Assembly: GCA_015345905.1 (NCBI GenBank)
Contig: JADDTR010000038.1
Span: forward strand, 1-64,000
Reading direction: 5' to 3'
DNA: 64,000 bases
Origin: Aotearoamyces nothofagi
Taxonomy: Eukaryota; Ascomycota; Leotiomycetes; Leotiales; Tympanidaceae
The position numbers and the translations under genes are program-made. Below the pieces are notes generated by a model. The model was not told where the DNA came from, made no database searches, and saw only the letters and a program-made list of their open reading frames with translations. Of the stretch, positions 36,321 through 47,897 are shown piece by piece; position 1 is the stretch's first letter, and each line of letters starts with the position of its first letter.

Positions 36321-37074
36321 AACCAAGGAGACCTCTATAATTCCTGTAATATAGATATACTTGCACGCATCTAATGATTACCGCCTGCTTTTTATAAAGA
36401 CTAGATGGCCCTTTTGCTTTTATAGGACAGCTTTGCTGAAATTCTTCACCCGGAATATGAGCCGTCCATATCAATACACGTCGATACATATGGTAAGGGA
36501 ATTAAGTCTTGCTAGTTGTGAAAATACGTAATCACCATCTTTCATATTGCTTTTACAGCCAAGGGGTCTTGAACCCCACCCGAATGAAAATTGCAAAGTT
36601 GTCTTCTAAATTATTAGAGAAGGCAATGGCAAGAGGGAAGGGCTGGAAGGGCTGGAACAAAGAGGGGCTGGCTATTCTAAGAAAGGAGGGATAACTAAGA
36701 AACTCACCCAAAGAGGTACTGATTGGACAGATTTCGACTTTGGACGCCATTCTACAGTTAATGATCTGGGGCTCCCCTTCCCCTTGTTCACAATACCCCT
36801 CTTGTCAAGGTAGCATGCAGGTTATGAGTGCCCCCTTATACTCTGCCGAACCATCAGTGATTTCATAATTCGTAGCGGAATTGCAATATTTAGATATGCC
36901 GCTTAGAACTGGATAAATTTTGAAGAAATCGTTCGTTTGCACTCTTGGAAAATGTAGCCTTGTTTAGTGACTGTTTGTAGCAAGCGTTACTCTAGATTAC
37001 ACTCCGTATCTGAGCAATCGAATGCCAATGTGCCGAAAATGTAACACCCATATCCCATGCTGATCCAGAAGCGC
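36321..37074. other. Intergenic between convergent COQ2 and RPS23
   Basis: AT-rich, probably the 3' flanks of both genes. On the minus strand, 36709-36750 could be a short first exon (MASKVEICPISTSL followed by a GTGAGT donor), but I could not find a convincing continuation, so no gene is called. Confidence 0.45.
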
Positions 37075-37598
37075 TTATGATCTTGGCTTCTCCTTCTTCT
37101 CCTTCCACAACGCAGACAGACCAACACCTGAGACCTTCACAACCTTGAATCGCACACCGGGAATATCTCCCTTCGCCTTTCCCTTACGACCGAAACCAGC
37201 TAGGAGGACTTCGTCGTTCTCGTCGACAAAGTTAAGGCAACCATCGTTGGGTACTATGAGAAGTGTCTGTTAGTCTGCGCACTTCACACATCTATGCCAT
37301 GCATGGGTTCTCTCCTGGACTTGAATATAGGCGACATACCGAAAGCTGTGACCTTCTTTCCGTTCTTGATCAACTGGACTCTGACACACTTTCGGATGGC
37401 GGAGTTAGGTTGCTTGGCCTCTACACCAACCTTCTCAAGAACTATGCCCTTGGCGTGGGAGGAACCTCCGAATGGGGAGGACTTGAAAGCGGTTCCAAGA
37501 GCGCGCTTCTTGTAGGATAAATCGGACCATCTTTGCTCGCGGCGATGGTTCTGGAGCTTTCGGGCGGCGTTGAGACCACGGGGCTTTCCTTTACCCAT
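37075..37598 (-). CDS. rps23: 40S ribosomal protein S23 (uS12)
   Basis: Coding exons 37340-37598 and 37075-37253 give 145 residues, the exact family length. The sequence is nearly invariant: [20 protein letters not shown] at the start, [20 protein letters not shown] in the middle and [13 protein letters not shown] at the end. uS12 sits in the decoding centre of the small subunit; the PNSAI loop contains the conserved proline that is hydroxylated in several eukaryotes. The 86-nt coding intron interrupts the codon for V in AFVPNDG. A further intron lies in the 5' leader (37604-37752). The gene is divergent from the hypothetical gene at 38012. Confidence 0.97.
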
Positions 37599-37603
37599 GA
37601 TTG

Positions 37604-37752
37604 CTGTGAGAAGAAGAAGTTAGTTAGATGCTGCAGATGTAGTCGTCGTCGTCGTATATATTTGTGGGGGTAACAGAAAGACCAGGTGAAGAGATGGTAA
37701 ATCGCTTCGAAGGCTAGAGGATTGATTCGAATGTCGAACGGGTGCTACATAC
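37604..37752 (-). other. rps23: 5' UTR intron of RPS23
   Basis: A GTATGT donor (intron start 37752) and a TTCTCACAG acceptor (ending at 37604) enclose 149 nt, five bases upstream of the RPS23 start codon. 5' leader introns close to the ATG are common in fungal ribosomal protein genes. The exon upstream would begin between about 37754 and 37850. Confidence 0.65.
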
Positions 37753-38011
37753 CGATTTATGATGATATCGCGGAATTGGGCGTGTGTCGGTGGAATTGAA
37801 GTCGTGAGCGTCGTAAAATTCAAGCAAGTCCGCTGTTGTGGGATAATTCTAGGGTCGCTTAAATTTTAGTAGGGTTTTCGCCTGGCGTCGATGACTGATA
37901 TATGAGGCCACAAATGCTAGCCAGCTGTGCTAAGGTTTGCCGATAACGAATGATATCGCTCTTCGCTGTTGGCCATGGAATTCGCCATGTAGGGACACCA
38001 CTATAATTGAA

Positions 38012-38857
38012 ATGTCAGCACTATCTACAAACAAAGGCAAGCAAAGAGATCTACCACCGTCTCTTTTCCTTGGTCCACCCTCTCAAAATGCTTCTCATGT
38101 CTCGCTCCCTGGCATTTTACAGCCAGGAACAAACCTCGTTCCAAACTCGAATACTGTAGCTTCTCCCTCGTCAAACCCCGCTCAGTCAGCTGCTCTATCG
38201 CGCCAGCGCTCTCAACGGGTACCGCCTCGGGCCAGTATTGAAGATCAAACAGATACAGCAGCTGGTTCAAATCTTCCTCGAACGGCACTGCCCCGCCAGC
38301 AACAAGCATCTGAAGGCCAGAAGCAGGCAGACCGAACAGATGCATTATGGGCTGAAATGCAGTCTACGTTGGAGGAGGTGGAACTAAGCGCCGTCAATGG
38401 AACCCATGTGTTTGGCACTCAACATGCAAGAGCCTTAGAAGAACTCAGGACAGCACAGATTGCTTTGGCGCAAGCGTGGGCGAGGAGCGAGGCCGATGAT
38501 GCTGTAGAGACTACAGATAAGGAAAGCAAGGTTATGAAAGCATCTACGATGTTGGGAAGTGAAGGTAAGAGCGCATTGGACGGTACGGATGGTGGCAAGA
38601 GCAATGGCAGTGGGAGGCAAGGTAGCATCGGCGGGCCCGAGAAAACTGGTTCAAAGTTGGAGGAAGAGACAGAGGCGGATGTTCTGCTGGCAAGAAGGAG
38701 ACGAGAGGCGAATGATAAATACTTTCAGAAAGTTAATGGAGGAGTGCTAGATGTGGTGGCGAAGCTTGAAGAAGTGGCTGTTGCTATGAGGTCTGTGGAG
38801 CTAGAGAGTAGGGACATGTGGGCAGATACAGACACTTCTGTTACGGGTGCGAATTGA
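38012..38857 (+). CDS. Conserved hypothetical protein with predicted coiled coil
   Basis: This is a single exon. I prefer the ATG at 38012 (MSALSTNKGKQRD, A at -3) giving 281 residues; an in-frame ATG at 37937 would add 25 atypical residues. The first ~110 residues are Ser/Pro/Gln-rich. A central helical block follows (DALWAEMQSTLEEVELSA, then HARALEELRTAQIALAQAWA). After a Gly/Ser linker there is a C-terminal helical segment (RREANDKYFQKVNGGVLDVV). I do not recognise a named domain, though the helical blocks look conserved-type rather than random. Small coiled-coil subunits of trafficking complexes (BLOC-1 type) have this look, but that is only a guess. Confidence 0.75.
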   Translation: MSALSTNKGKQRDLPPSLFLGPPSQNASHVSLPGILQPGTNLVPNSNTVASPSSNPAQSAALSRQRSQRVPPRASIEDQTDTAAGSNLPRTALPRQQQASEGQKQADRTDALWAEMQSTLEEVELSAVNGTHVFGTQHARALEELRTAQIALAQAWARSEADDAVETTDKESKVMKASTMLGSEGKSALDGTDGGKSNGSGRQGSIGGPEKTGSKLEEETEADVLLARRRREANDKYFQKVNGGVLDVVAKLEEVAVAMRSVELESRDMWADTDTSVTGAN

Positions 38858-39790
38858 TCAACCATATTAGTAGGTTCTTATGTCTAGGTGATGGAGTTAA
38901 ATGGGCTTCTTTCGATATGGCGCAAGGCGAAAGTGAGCCATGGATAGTTCTTAAAAGGAATAAGGATCGGCGAGTCCATCGGTAATTATAATCCGATATA
39001 CTCTACATGTCGAGTTCCACCCGTCGTGACATAGTCCGTGGTATATCCTCCCATCACCATAAACGCCTAACGACTATTCGCCCAATTTGTATTCTCAGGT
39101 ACCAATGAAGAGGGAGACCTGGGGAACATTAGCACGAGAGCGGAATTTATGGTACGCGGAACACTAACAGCCATAGCAACGCAACATACACTAATGTATG
39201 GACTCAATCGTTCTCCTATGCGTGCACACTTCCAGAAAACTCCAAAGACCCTATATTGCAATCAGTTATATTCATACCAATCCAATATTAGCCTCTTACC
39301 CGTCTTTGTTTCTATCCATTACACCAGGGAAGAGTTGGTGTATATATGCGCTCGTGCAAATAAGGAGGAGGAAGACCAGCAGAAGAGACTGGAAATTGAA
39401 GAGAGCGGACTGCGAGCAGATTAGCCAAGATCAAAATTCGTATCACAGTAATTTTCTGCTCACCATCTTGTTTAAGTTGTTACGCTCTTCTAGAGCTTGC
39501 TTTTTAAGGGCTTCCTGCCAACAGGATTGAACAATATCTCGGCGGGAGAGTGTCAAGATCGGATCAACCTTGTGCCTAGTCTCCGGATCATCTTAGCGCG
39601 ACATATCTTACTGTACCTGTACACTAAACTTAAGGGTAGCCAATAATCCTAATTCGAGCTCGGATGCTTGAAAGCAGTGCAGAACGATAATAATCGCAAA
39701 ACAAACCGTTGGGGCATTTTCTAGTCAATTGTACATCAGAAGTAAACCTTTACTTGGGTTTTTTATTACCTCTCGCTCCCCAGCTCCAAT
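38858..39790. other. Intergenic, no gene seen
   Basis: Short open frames around 39150-39530 have no domain-like pattern. The stretch includes the TAF13 promoter side; I see no clear TATA box. Confidence 0.5.
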
Positions 39791-40309
39791 ATGGAGCCCC
39801 GAGCACGAGCTGGTAAGAATCGCGGTCAACAGAATTTCTCGGATCAAGAACGTACGTCCTTAAACCTCATGCTTGGTACTTAGATTTGCTTTGCTGATCA
39901 TCAATTTACAGTTCAGATGCTACTTTACGCTCATGGTGACGTCCAAAACTCACTGCCCTCGACCATGAAGGTCTTGGATGAGATCTTGTCCGACTTCATT
40001 ATCGAGCTATGCTTCGAGGCAGACAGGCCCGCGCAGCTCGCAGGCCGTCAAAAAGTCAAGCTCGAAGACTTCAAGTTCGCGTGCCGAAAGGACCCTATCA
40101 AGCTAGGCAAGATCGAAGAGGTTTTTGCGAAGAAGGCAGAGATCGATGCCGCTCGAAAGGCGATCGATGTCAACGACGACAAGATCACCAAGACAACTGT
40201 TGAGGCTATGGCGGAAGAGCCATTGGGGGAGGCGGATGACGATCAGGACACCCACACTGTTGGAGGTAAAAGCACTGGCACATCCGGCGGCAAACGACAT
40301 CAGAAGTGA
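39791..40309 (+). CDS. taf13: Transcription initiation factor TFIID subunit 13
   Basis: Exon 1 (39791-39851) and exon 2 (39912-40309) are joined by a 60-nt intron and give 152 residues. The histone fold reads NFSDQELQMLLYAHGDVQ, then STMKVLDEILSDFIIELC and KLEDFKFACRKDPIKLGKIE, which is diagnostic of TAF13. TAF13 pairs with TAF11 in the TFIID complex and contacts TBP, acting in RNA polymerase II initiation. The acidic, Thr/Gly-rich tail after residue ~120 is typical of fungal members. Confidence 0.95.
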
Positions 40310-41577
40310 TGGGCCTTTCTCTTCTTCAACGGTCTAGTGGAAATATTTGCATTGCAGAAAGGCTCTGGGAGGCGTTTTGAGAGTGGGAATGTTTGGACGG
40401 GGAAGGATTACAAAACTATGATACCTAGGGCACGGCATGGGATATGGCGTTCATGCTTTTGTTGAGGCTCACACACATAGCTTGACTCTTCTGATAGTTT
40501 GGGCCTGGTCCGATGGGCCCCAATACGAGGTGTTCGGGCTGTCATATTTTCAGAGCGAAGGGTGATAAGACCGGGTACCGTCGGGACTTGACTTTGCCCA
40601 TGTGCATGCACCCATGATATATTGACCATGCTGCCGTGCTGCCATGCTGCCGTGCTGCCATACTGCTTGGGCATCATGCGACGGTCAACAGTGTCAACCG
40701 CCCCGTAGAAGCGAGGCGGCCACAGATAGGCATGCCTGCCCGTAATGCACCCAGACTCTATTTAGCCTAGCATTGCCGCTCCCGCCCCGCCTCGACATCC
40801 CCGCCCTGCACTATCTCAGGCGCTCGCAGCCAGCGATAATGCAATGCGCGAATGAGGTCGTCGGAGTTGGTTTTGTCAGCAGCAAATGCAAGTCCCTCGG
40901 TGCAGCAAGAACTTCTTCTTCCGGAAGGAGATGCACAGAGGCAAGGAGGTCCCGTGGGGGCTCCTGCAACGGCATCAACGGCACCGGCCAAAGAAACAAA
41001 AACCTGCCGAGAGCTCTACCGGTAGGAGTGCAGTTGGTGCAGGTGACCGGCCCGTCAGCCAACGTGGACGGCAGCGAACTTGCCCTTTTGCGTGTGGTTC
41101 TTGTCGTCTTCACGTATTGTCCGGGCGGCGTAAAATCCCTCTGCACGTGCTAAGTCTTCCTGTGGAGTAGGGTGGCCTGGCCTGGTGCTCTCGGAGTGCA
41201 TCACACCCACCTTGTCTGCACTCGCCACTACGCACCCAGCACTTAACACCTACATGCAACTGCATGCACTGTGGCCTTGCAGTAAGCAGTCGCTCGCACA
41301 GCAATTATCTACTACCTCTTGACGCGCTTTCTTCTTGCTACTTCCTCTCTTTCTATATTTCTCTACTTTCTAATCCCCCCTGCCTCCTACCTCCTCACAA
41401 AGTGCTACTTGCCAGCCTTGCCAGCCGCTCATCATTATCCTTCCGCACTGAGAACTGCATTGCCTCGCTGCTTGACCTCTCAGCTGCGCTAGAACTTTAG
41501 ATGACTACTGATCGAGTTTCGGTTCATAATTACTTCATCTTCCAGCGTCATTGCAATTGTAATACATCCTAGCCTAC
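40310..41577. other. Intergenic, no gene seen
   Basis: The stretch contains a small array of about five units of an 8-mer (CTGCCGTG/CTGCCATG) at 40628-40667. Open frames at 40.77-41.15 kb lie in overlapping frames of both strands and are not supported. The last ~250 bp are CT-rich, as in many fungal promoters, and precede the transporter gene. Confidence 0.5.
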
Positions 41578-43368
41578 ATGTCTAGTCCGATCCAGTACGC
41601 GAGGACTATAGCCCCCGGGCCTATAGCTCTTGATATTCCTCTAGATGACTTCCCGTCAAGTCTTGATGTCGCTCTTAATGGAACGGGAAATCCTTTAAAA
41701 CCAGCGAGTACTTTCAGGAAATCCATGGACTCAAATCTCCTAGACCCAGACAGTTTCCGCCGCATGTCCGTCAGTACCATTTCGAGCCTGTCGGATGATG
41801 GCCGTATTGGACGAGCATCCTCGCTTTCTCACATTAGCCACGGCTCTCGTTCCCCCGCCCCGCTATCAACATGGAGATGCTCATTCCAGCGCTTTTGGCA
41901 GCGTAATCGAGGACTATGGCTTGTGTCGATAGCTCAGTTTTTCGGAGCGTTGATGAATGTTACTACTAGATTACTTGAGCTTGAGGGCGAGGGAATGAGT
42001 TCACTCCAGGTGCTATTCATTAGAATGAGCATTACAATGGTATTGTGCTGTATATGTATGTGGTATATGAAGGTGCCTTTCTCCCCACTTGGGATGAAGG
42101 AAGTGAGATTATTATTGGTTCTTAGAGGACTTGCAGGATTCTTTGGGATTTTTGGGGTGTATTGTAAGTGGCATCATCTCTGTTGGATATCTTTCCTATC
42201 TTATACCTTGTTTTTATCCACTAGGCTCATCCTGTAGCATTCCCATCGGTATATCTTATGCGTTCTATGGCCCGAATGGCCTTGCATCCCTAGTACATTG
42301 GCGACTTTACAGTATGCATGAAATATATGGTCTCTGGCACCTATTTTGATATCATACTTGATTTATAGAAGTTTACTTCGAAATATTTAACGGGGCTAAT
42401 GTCGACCAGATTCACTACAATACCTTCCAGTCTCCGAAGTAATTGTCATTACCTTCCTTGCTCCTGCAGTTGCCGGTTTTGCTTGCTATATTCTAATCGG
42501 CGAGCCTTTCACACGGATCGAAAAAATCACCAGCATAGTATCACTACTCGGCGTCGTGCTCATTGCTCGTCCAACCTCGTTCATCAATTTCAGCTCCAAG
42601 CCTTCCCCGCCTCACACCAACTCTACTATGTCACCGGCCAACGACTACGACTTTCCCACACCGACATCTGCGCAGCGCCTCTCAGCAATAGGCGTCTCCC
42701 TTCTCGGCGTCCTTGGTTCCGCCGGTTCATATACCACCATCCGCTGGATTGGAAAGCGCGCGCATCCCCTGATATCGGTAAACTACTTTGCTACTTGGTG
42801 CACAATAGTCTCCACAAGTGTCCTCAGTATTTCAGTCTTTTCACTTGAAGACTCTCGGTTCCATTCAGGCTCGTTGAATTTTGCGCTGCCCGCAGGGCCC
42901 AAGCAATGGGCTATGCTTATCTTCCTTGGGGTATGCGGGTTTATGATGCAGTTCATGATGACGGTGGGGATGACCCACGAAAAGAGCAATCGCGCGACGA
43001 ACATGGTTTACACGAATATGTTGTTTGCGCTACTCTTTGATCGGTGGGTATTTGGGACTGTGCCTGGTGGCTGGAGTCTAGTTGGCAGCGCAATGATCCT
43101 GGGGAGTGCGGTGTATGTCGCGGTCCAGAAGGGTGCGGTGGAGCAAGATAGAGGGATGAGGCCAGCCGTTTCGGGTGTGCCGGATGAGGAGACGGGGATG
43201 CTGGCAGATACAGATAGAAACGATGATGAAGACGAAGAGACGGAGACGGCAGAAACTACAAGTGAAGACACATTGTTGGCTATAGAGAGAGGTAACCAGG
43301 AGGCCGAAGAGGTGGAAAAGGGATTTAGATTGGGCGAAGAAGTAGCCGTGACAGATCTAAGTAATTAG
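41578..43368 (+). CDS. EamA/DMT-family membrane transporter (SLC35G-like)
   Basis: Exons 41578-42163 and 42410-43368 give 514 residues. The layout is an N-terminal Ser-rich cytosolic region (~110 residues), two EamA repeats with about ten hydrophobic segments (residues ~112-430), and an acidic C-terminal tail (NDDEDEETETAE). The first repeat has SSLQVLFIRMSITMVLCC and RGLAGFFGIFGVYYSLQYLP; the second ends its first helices with TFLAPAVAGF and LLGVVLIARPTS. These match drug/metabolite-transporter proteins related to SLC35G. The substrate is unknown; nucleotide-sugar, acyl-CoA or amino-acid transport have all been reported in the wider superfamily. The intron is 246 nt, much longer than others here, with a GTAAGT donor and GACCAG acceptor that restore the conserved GVYYSLQYLP. 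Confidence 0.85.
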
Positions 43369-43649
43369 AATGTGTAGATTTGGGAATGAATGCTACGATT
43401 GATTGAGGTCGGATTTTCTGTAGACTGTGGAGTGCCGTGTCTTAAGTCTCATCATTATACTTACTCTCAATGTTCCAGGGATTGATTCATCAGAGGGCCA
43501 GGCTCAGACAGGGCCAAGGTTTTCATCGTGAAGCTTCTGGTATTCGATGCAAATACTTCTACTATCCCATTCCAAACGCCATAGTTTCCCCTCCTGTACA
43601 ATGCAGCCATGCAGAGGCGAAGAGGAAAAGGATGCCATACATATCATCG

Positions 43650-44781
43650 CTACTGGTCCGACTCTCTTGGTTCTCTTGGCTCTCTCTGTTGCCCGCCACC
43701 TCTGCCGCCTCTTCCTCCACGCTTTCCACCTCTCTGTCCGCCGCGCTCTCCCTTCTCGCCTTCTGCACCTCCAGTAGCGGCTACGGCATCTGAGCTACCC
43801 ATGGTGATCGCTGCCGTTGCTAGTCTCTGGCTCAGGTCGATTTGTGTGCGGATTGTGTTGGTGAGGTATGAGACGACGAGAATGTCCTGGATGTGGTTGT
43901 TGAAGTCACGCTCGATATCTGCTACATCAACCTTTGGTGCGAGTGATAGAGCGTTCATCAAAAATTGGCCCAAGGCATTGTTTGGTTCGCGCTCCTCATC
44001 CAACACTGACGAAACATATTCTGAAACTCTCTCCAGCAAGTCGAGAGTGTGCTCAATGGCACGCTCTAAACCCTCAATATCTGTGACGACGGGTGCGGCC
44101 CGAGACTCGCTATCCTTGGCGCCAGAGATGAGCTCGAGACCGCTCTTCTCGGCTTCACTGTATCTGATCTCGTAGGGAACTGGAATGAACAAACAGCTCT
44201 CAGCAGCACGCTCGGCATTCACGCCGACTGGCGCACTGATGTACGTTCTCGCATCAATCTCCTTGCCTGCTTCAGTCGACACGGTCAGATGGACTGCTGG
44301 GTGAGGGAATGTTCCTGTTTCTGAGCTGGCGAAGAAATTCTGGATCAGAGCGCTGAAGTTGTTGAGCTCCAGGCTCGTCGTGTACCATCCGAGAAGAACT
44401 TCACGCGGGTTGGCCTTCAGCTGCAACGCGAGCATGTTCTTCTGATACTCAACATCGACCTCGACTTGCTCCTCGGTCTCGGTGTGTGGGATCGCAAAGC
44501 AGTTACGAACTTCAACCTCCATGCCATCTTCAGAGCGAACACCTAGCAGGGCGCCGATTACCCGGTGGGAAGACGGATCGCGTCGGAGGGCATGATCGAG
44601 GATGGAAAAGATAGTCTACATTTACATGTTAGTAACGAAGTTTTGGGGGCCTTTGAGGAGTGATAGGACGCACTTGAGGTTGGATGATGACATTGAGAGG
44701 CGCGGTAGTGGGCTGGACCCCGACTGTTGCGGGTGCGAGGGGTCGTGCGAGATGAAGAAAAGACTCTGTGGCAACCGCCAT
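43650..44781 (-). CDS. eif3f: Eukaryotic translation initiation factor 3 subunit F
   Basis: Exons 44674-44781 and 43650-44615 are joined by a 58-nt intron and give 357 residues. It carries an MPN domain from about residue 27 ([40 protein letters not shown], then [12 protein letters not shown]) without a complete JAMM metal site, as expected for eIF3f. The C-terminal MPN helices follow ([19 protein letters not shown]). The last ~40 residues are Arg/Gly-rich ([17 protein letters not shown]) and could bind RNA. The subunit belongs to the eIF3 complex on the 40S ribosome. Confidence 0.93.
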
Positions 44782-46298
44782 GCTGGGCTGATGTAGTCGG
44801 ATCTTTGTGAGGGTAGGTACACGTGGATTGGCCTGTAGTAGAGGATATTAGGGCGTTCGTACCTCGTCGTCGCTAGTCCGTAAGGTTCGTTTTCGCTGTG
44901 GGTGCCAAGAATTCAAGCCCTGATCGCGCTAAGATAAGAAATCTGTAATTGCGAATGAAATGATCGTAAACATCACCACAGAGAATCTTATCCGATATGA
45001 ACGGATTTTCAAGGGATTTTCCTTAGATTTGCGGTAAGATTCACACTCCTTAATTATCGAGAACAGCCTTGCTGCTCTGCGGCTCTTTGAGACTGTGCGA
45101 GCTCTCTTGCACATATGCACTGCACTCACTTTGCGATCTCATAATGCGTGTCTTTCGACGTTCATCTCATTTCATGTATGGTATGCAAAAAAATGCTAGG
45201 ACCGAGAAAATAAATGGGAGCACCATTCTCTTGGCCTTTGGTCCCCTGTTCAGTCATAGTGTGCAGCAATCTATTCATACAATCTCAGAGGTCTATAAGA
45301 TAATGCATTCGTACACACACTACACAGCTTGTCCAGAAGCTTTATTCTCCAAGCTATTAACTCTTTCCTTTGGCGTTGTTAATATATTCTCCTGCTAATC
45401 CTTGAATATTGGTGCAAGCCTCTCGCCATAAAAAGGCCTGGTTGAGATGAGCTAGGAATTTATTGTCGAGTGGTCTCGGAAGGCCTTACCAAAAACTGAC
45501 TCGACAGGCAAATACCCATACTCCGACTGCTGATAGCACAAGCTTAAGTTCTGTTGCAAAATCACTAGGGAAAGGCGATTGCTCTAAGTATGTAACCATG
45601 ATGGGTGCAAAATATGAGCCTGCTTAAGAGCTCTCACTTTCTAGGACAATGATTCCAACCTAATCATGGCTTCGAAAAAGACATGTTTTCATGTATAGTC
45701 TTACGGGTTGGTTGTTAGATCGAACAGTCGATATTGGCATGTTCTTCTTTTTGGTCTTTCTTATATGTATCATATCCTGCCTCTTCTATGTCCAAAACAA
45801 ACTGTTCATATGATGGTATGATATTGATATTGATATCAATATACATACAATGTTCTCCTTACTAAGCGTTATGGCTATAAACAGTTTAAAATATAAACTC
45901 CGAGATCAGATCAAAAGCACAGTAGAGTCCGCGATCAGTACCTGTGCCTATACCAAGTGTTACATTTACTCATTAATAGGTGGACCAATGGTGGACCTAG
46001 ATGCTCTTGAATGACTGAGCTCTCATGAGAATGAACCATACCATTACGTCAATGATACCGGCGCTCCATCCCCATACAAATTTCATTCGAATGCACCTTC
46101 CTGAATTCTATTTGATGACTGGTGGGAAATGATAACTATTCTGTATGAACTATAGGCAATGATATTTTGTTCAATTTAGGCCTATGGCTAGATGGGACTC
46201 TTAAATTCTGTGCACTTTTTTTTCATTCAGGGGGGTTGATTATCAATGAACAAATCTTCTACAGTCATATATTAATATGGCCTATAGCTTCATTGTAC
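44782..46298. other. AT-rich intergenic region, no gene seen
   Basis: 1.5 kb of AT-rich DNA between the eIF3f start and the 3' end of the HAD gene. An inverted repeat around TATTGATATCAATA lies at 45828-45841. Open frames are short and AT-biased. I saw no tRNA. Confidence 0.5.
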
Positions 46299-47200
46299 TC
46301 ATGCGCCAAGTATATCAGCTAATCTAGTTAACCCACAAGATAGCGTCCCATCGCGGCCATCTAAAAACAAGTCTACCTCTTCACGGACAGTAGCCATATT
46401 CTCATGCAAGTCTTCTGTACTACGTTGGATATATACTGTGTTCAGTCCACTTTTCATTGAATACGTCAGCATCTTTTTTGAAAATAGCATCGTTAGATTT
46501 CACCACAACACTTACACGTTCTTTGCCGCTCGAATGTCATACGCATGTGCAGCAACCATAAGACATCTCTCAGGCTGTAGTCTCATGAGGCTAAGTGCTT
46601 TTCGATAAATGGCTAGATCGGGCTACAGTCATAAGAACAGAAGTATTCAACACACCTACTATCTACCTCCAGTATATATGAAGAAGCTTACCTTGGTAAG
46701 TCCCAAAAGCTCTGAAGAAAATAGCATATGGAATGGCAGGCCGGAAGATTTCGCAATATCTAGCTGCAGCCGCGTCGTCCCATTCGCAAGCACAACAACA
46801 AAAAAATTCTTCGATAATCGCAAGATAGCATCACGAGCATCTGGCCAGGGTAACTGTTGATGCCATTGCTGAACTAACTTATCACGAACTCTATCATCCC
46901 ACTGCGTTAAATCGATACGCCGTTCGTCTAACAGCCTATCCAGAACGCGTCGGTGTGTGAGATCGATGTCTTCCGCAGGCTCTCCAGCCTGAAAGCGCCG
47001 ATGGATCTCAGCGAAGAATCCAGCGCGCCAGTCGGCTGCAAACTGTGGGAGTGCTGATGCTGGCAGGGCCAATGTGGCCGGGCTGGAATTCAGAACGGGG
47101 AGCAACGAGGAGTGCCAGTCACAGCACACGTGCCCATCAGGTCAAAAATGAGAGCTTGTAGATTGCCAAATGCGGGAATATAATTTTGTGGTGCTGCCAT
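46299..47200 (-). pseudogene. HAD-type (haloacid dehalogenase type II) hydrolase with a frameshift
   Basis: Exons 46692-47200, 46516-46622 and 46299-46449 would encode about 254 residues. All HAD hallmarks are present: nucleophile D20 in LIFDLMGT, VLANGT, a lysine at TK-PDLAIYRKAL across the first intron, AAHAYDIRAAKNV, and a C-terminal GLNTVYIQRSTEDL. The reading frame breaks just after GT of motif I: at about 47124-47128 two bases are in excess, or one is missing, so the nucleophile frame runs to a stop while the downstream frame (CDWHSSLLP) stays open. No intron can bridge this. Everything else, including both splice junctions, is intact, so it is a very recent break or a sequence error. 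Type II members hydrolyse 2-haloacids, but fungal ones are rarely tested. Confidence 0.75.
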
Positions 47201-47897
47201 TTTTGACAAGAATATATTTTGAGCAAATATATATCTAGAACTTTTTATATAATTATATTGCATGTTAAGATTAGTCACAATCTAAGGCATTTACTCGGAA
47301 TATAAACCTAACCGGCACCCCGACCGGCTTTGACATGCTGCACACATAATGCATCGGACCTCCAAAATGGCTTTGTCGGACCTAACAATCCTTTTGCAAA
47401 ATGTTTAGATAGGTCTTGTGCATCACAAACCTTATAGTCGGCAAAGTCGCGGTATCAAGCCTGAACAGGCATCTGGGAGCTCCTCATCAATAGTAACTAT
47501 CCTGTCCAAGAGTCTGTATAGAAATATCACAAGCTAGGTACTACATCAGTTACTGAAGATGTTATCACACGCATTTATATCGAGAAAGTTGTCTGTACGA
47601 AGGGTGCTCTTAGGGATGTGGCCATAGGATAGGAGCTGGTTCAGGGCATCTACGCTTATAGAAAACTGGGCATGAGACATGGCCTGTATGTGGCTTTTAG
47701 TCAAGGATGCTACTAGTTGGTTTAAGATCGCTCTTGTTGATGGTAATAATGGGGATGGTCTACCATCGAATTGAAGAGAGAAAGCCCCGATCACAGTGCT
47801 CTTATGACAATCACAGGCCCGTTTATTAGTGTTATTACAAAACACATTTAGAGAAATGCTTATCGAAGATGCGATTCCTTGTCTACCAAGAGAAGAA
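47201..47897. other. Intergenic, no gene supported
   Basis: AT-rich DNA between the HAD gene start and the Swc4 stop. A minus-strand open frame at 47546-47929 overlaps the end of Swc4 and has no domain-like pattern. It is more likely part of the Swc4 3' UTR. Confidence 0.5.

Noticed and set aside
36553-36750. Small minus-strand gene starting MASKVEICPISTSL
   Set aside because: A good GTGAGT donor follows, but I found no second exon with a convincing protein.
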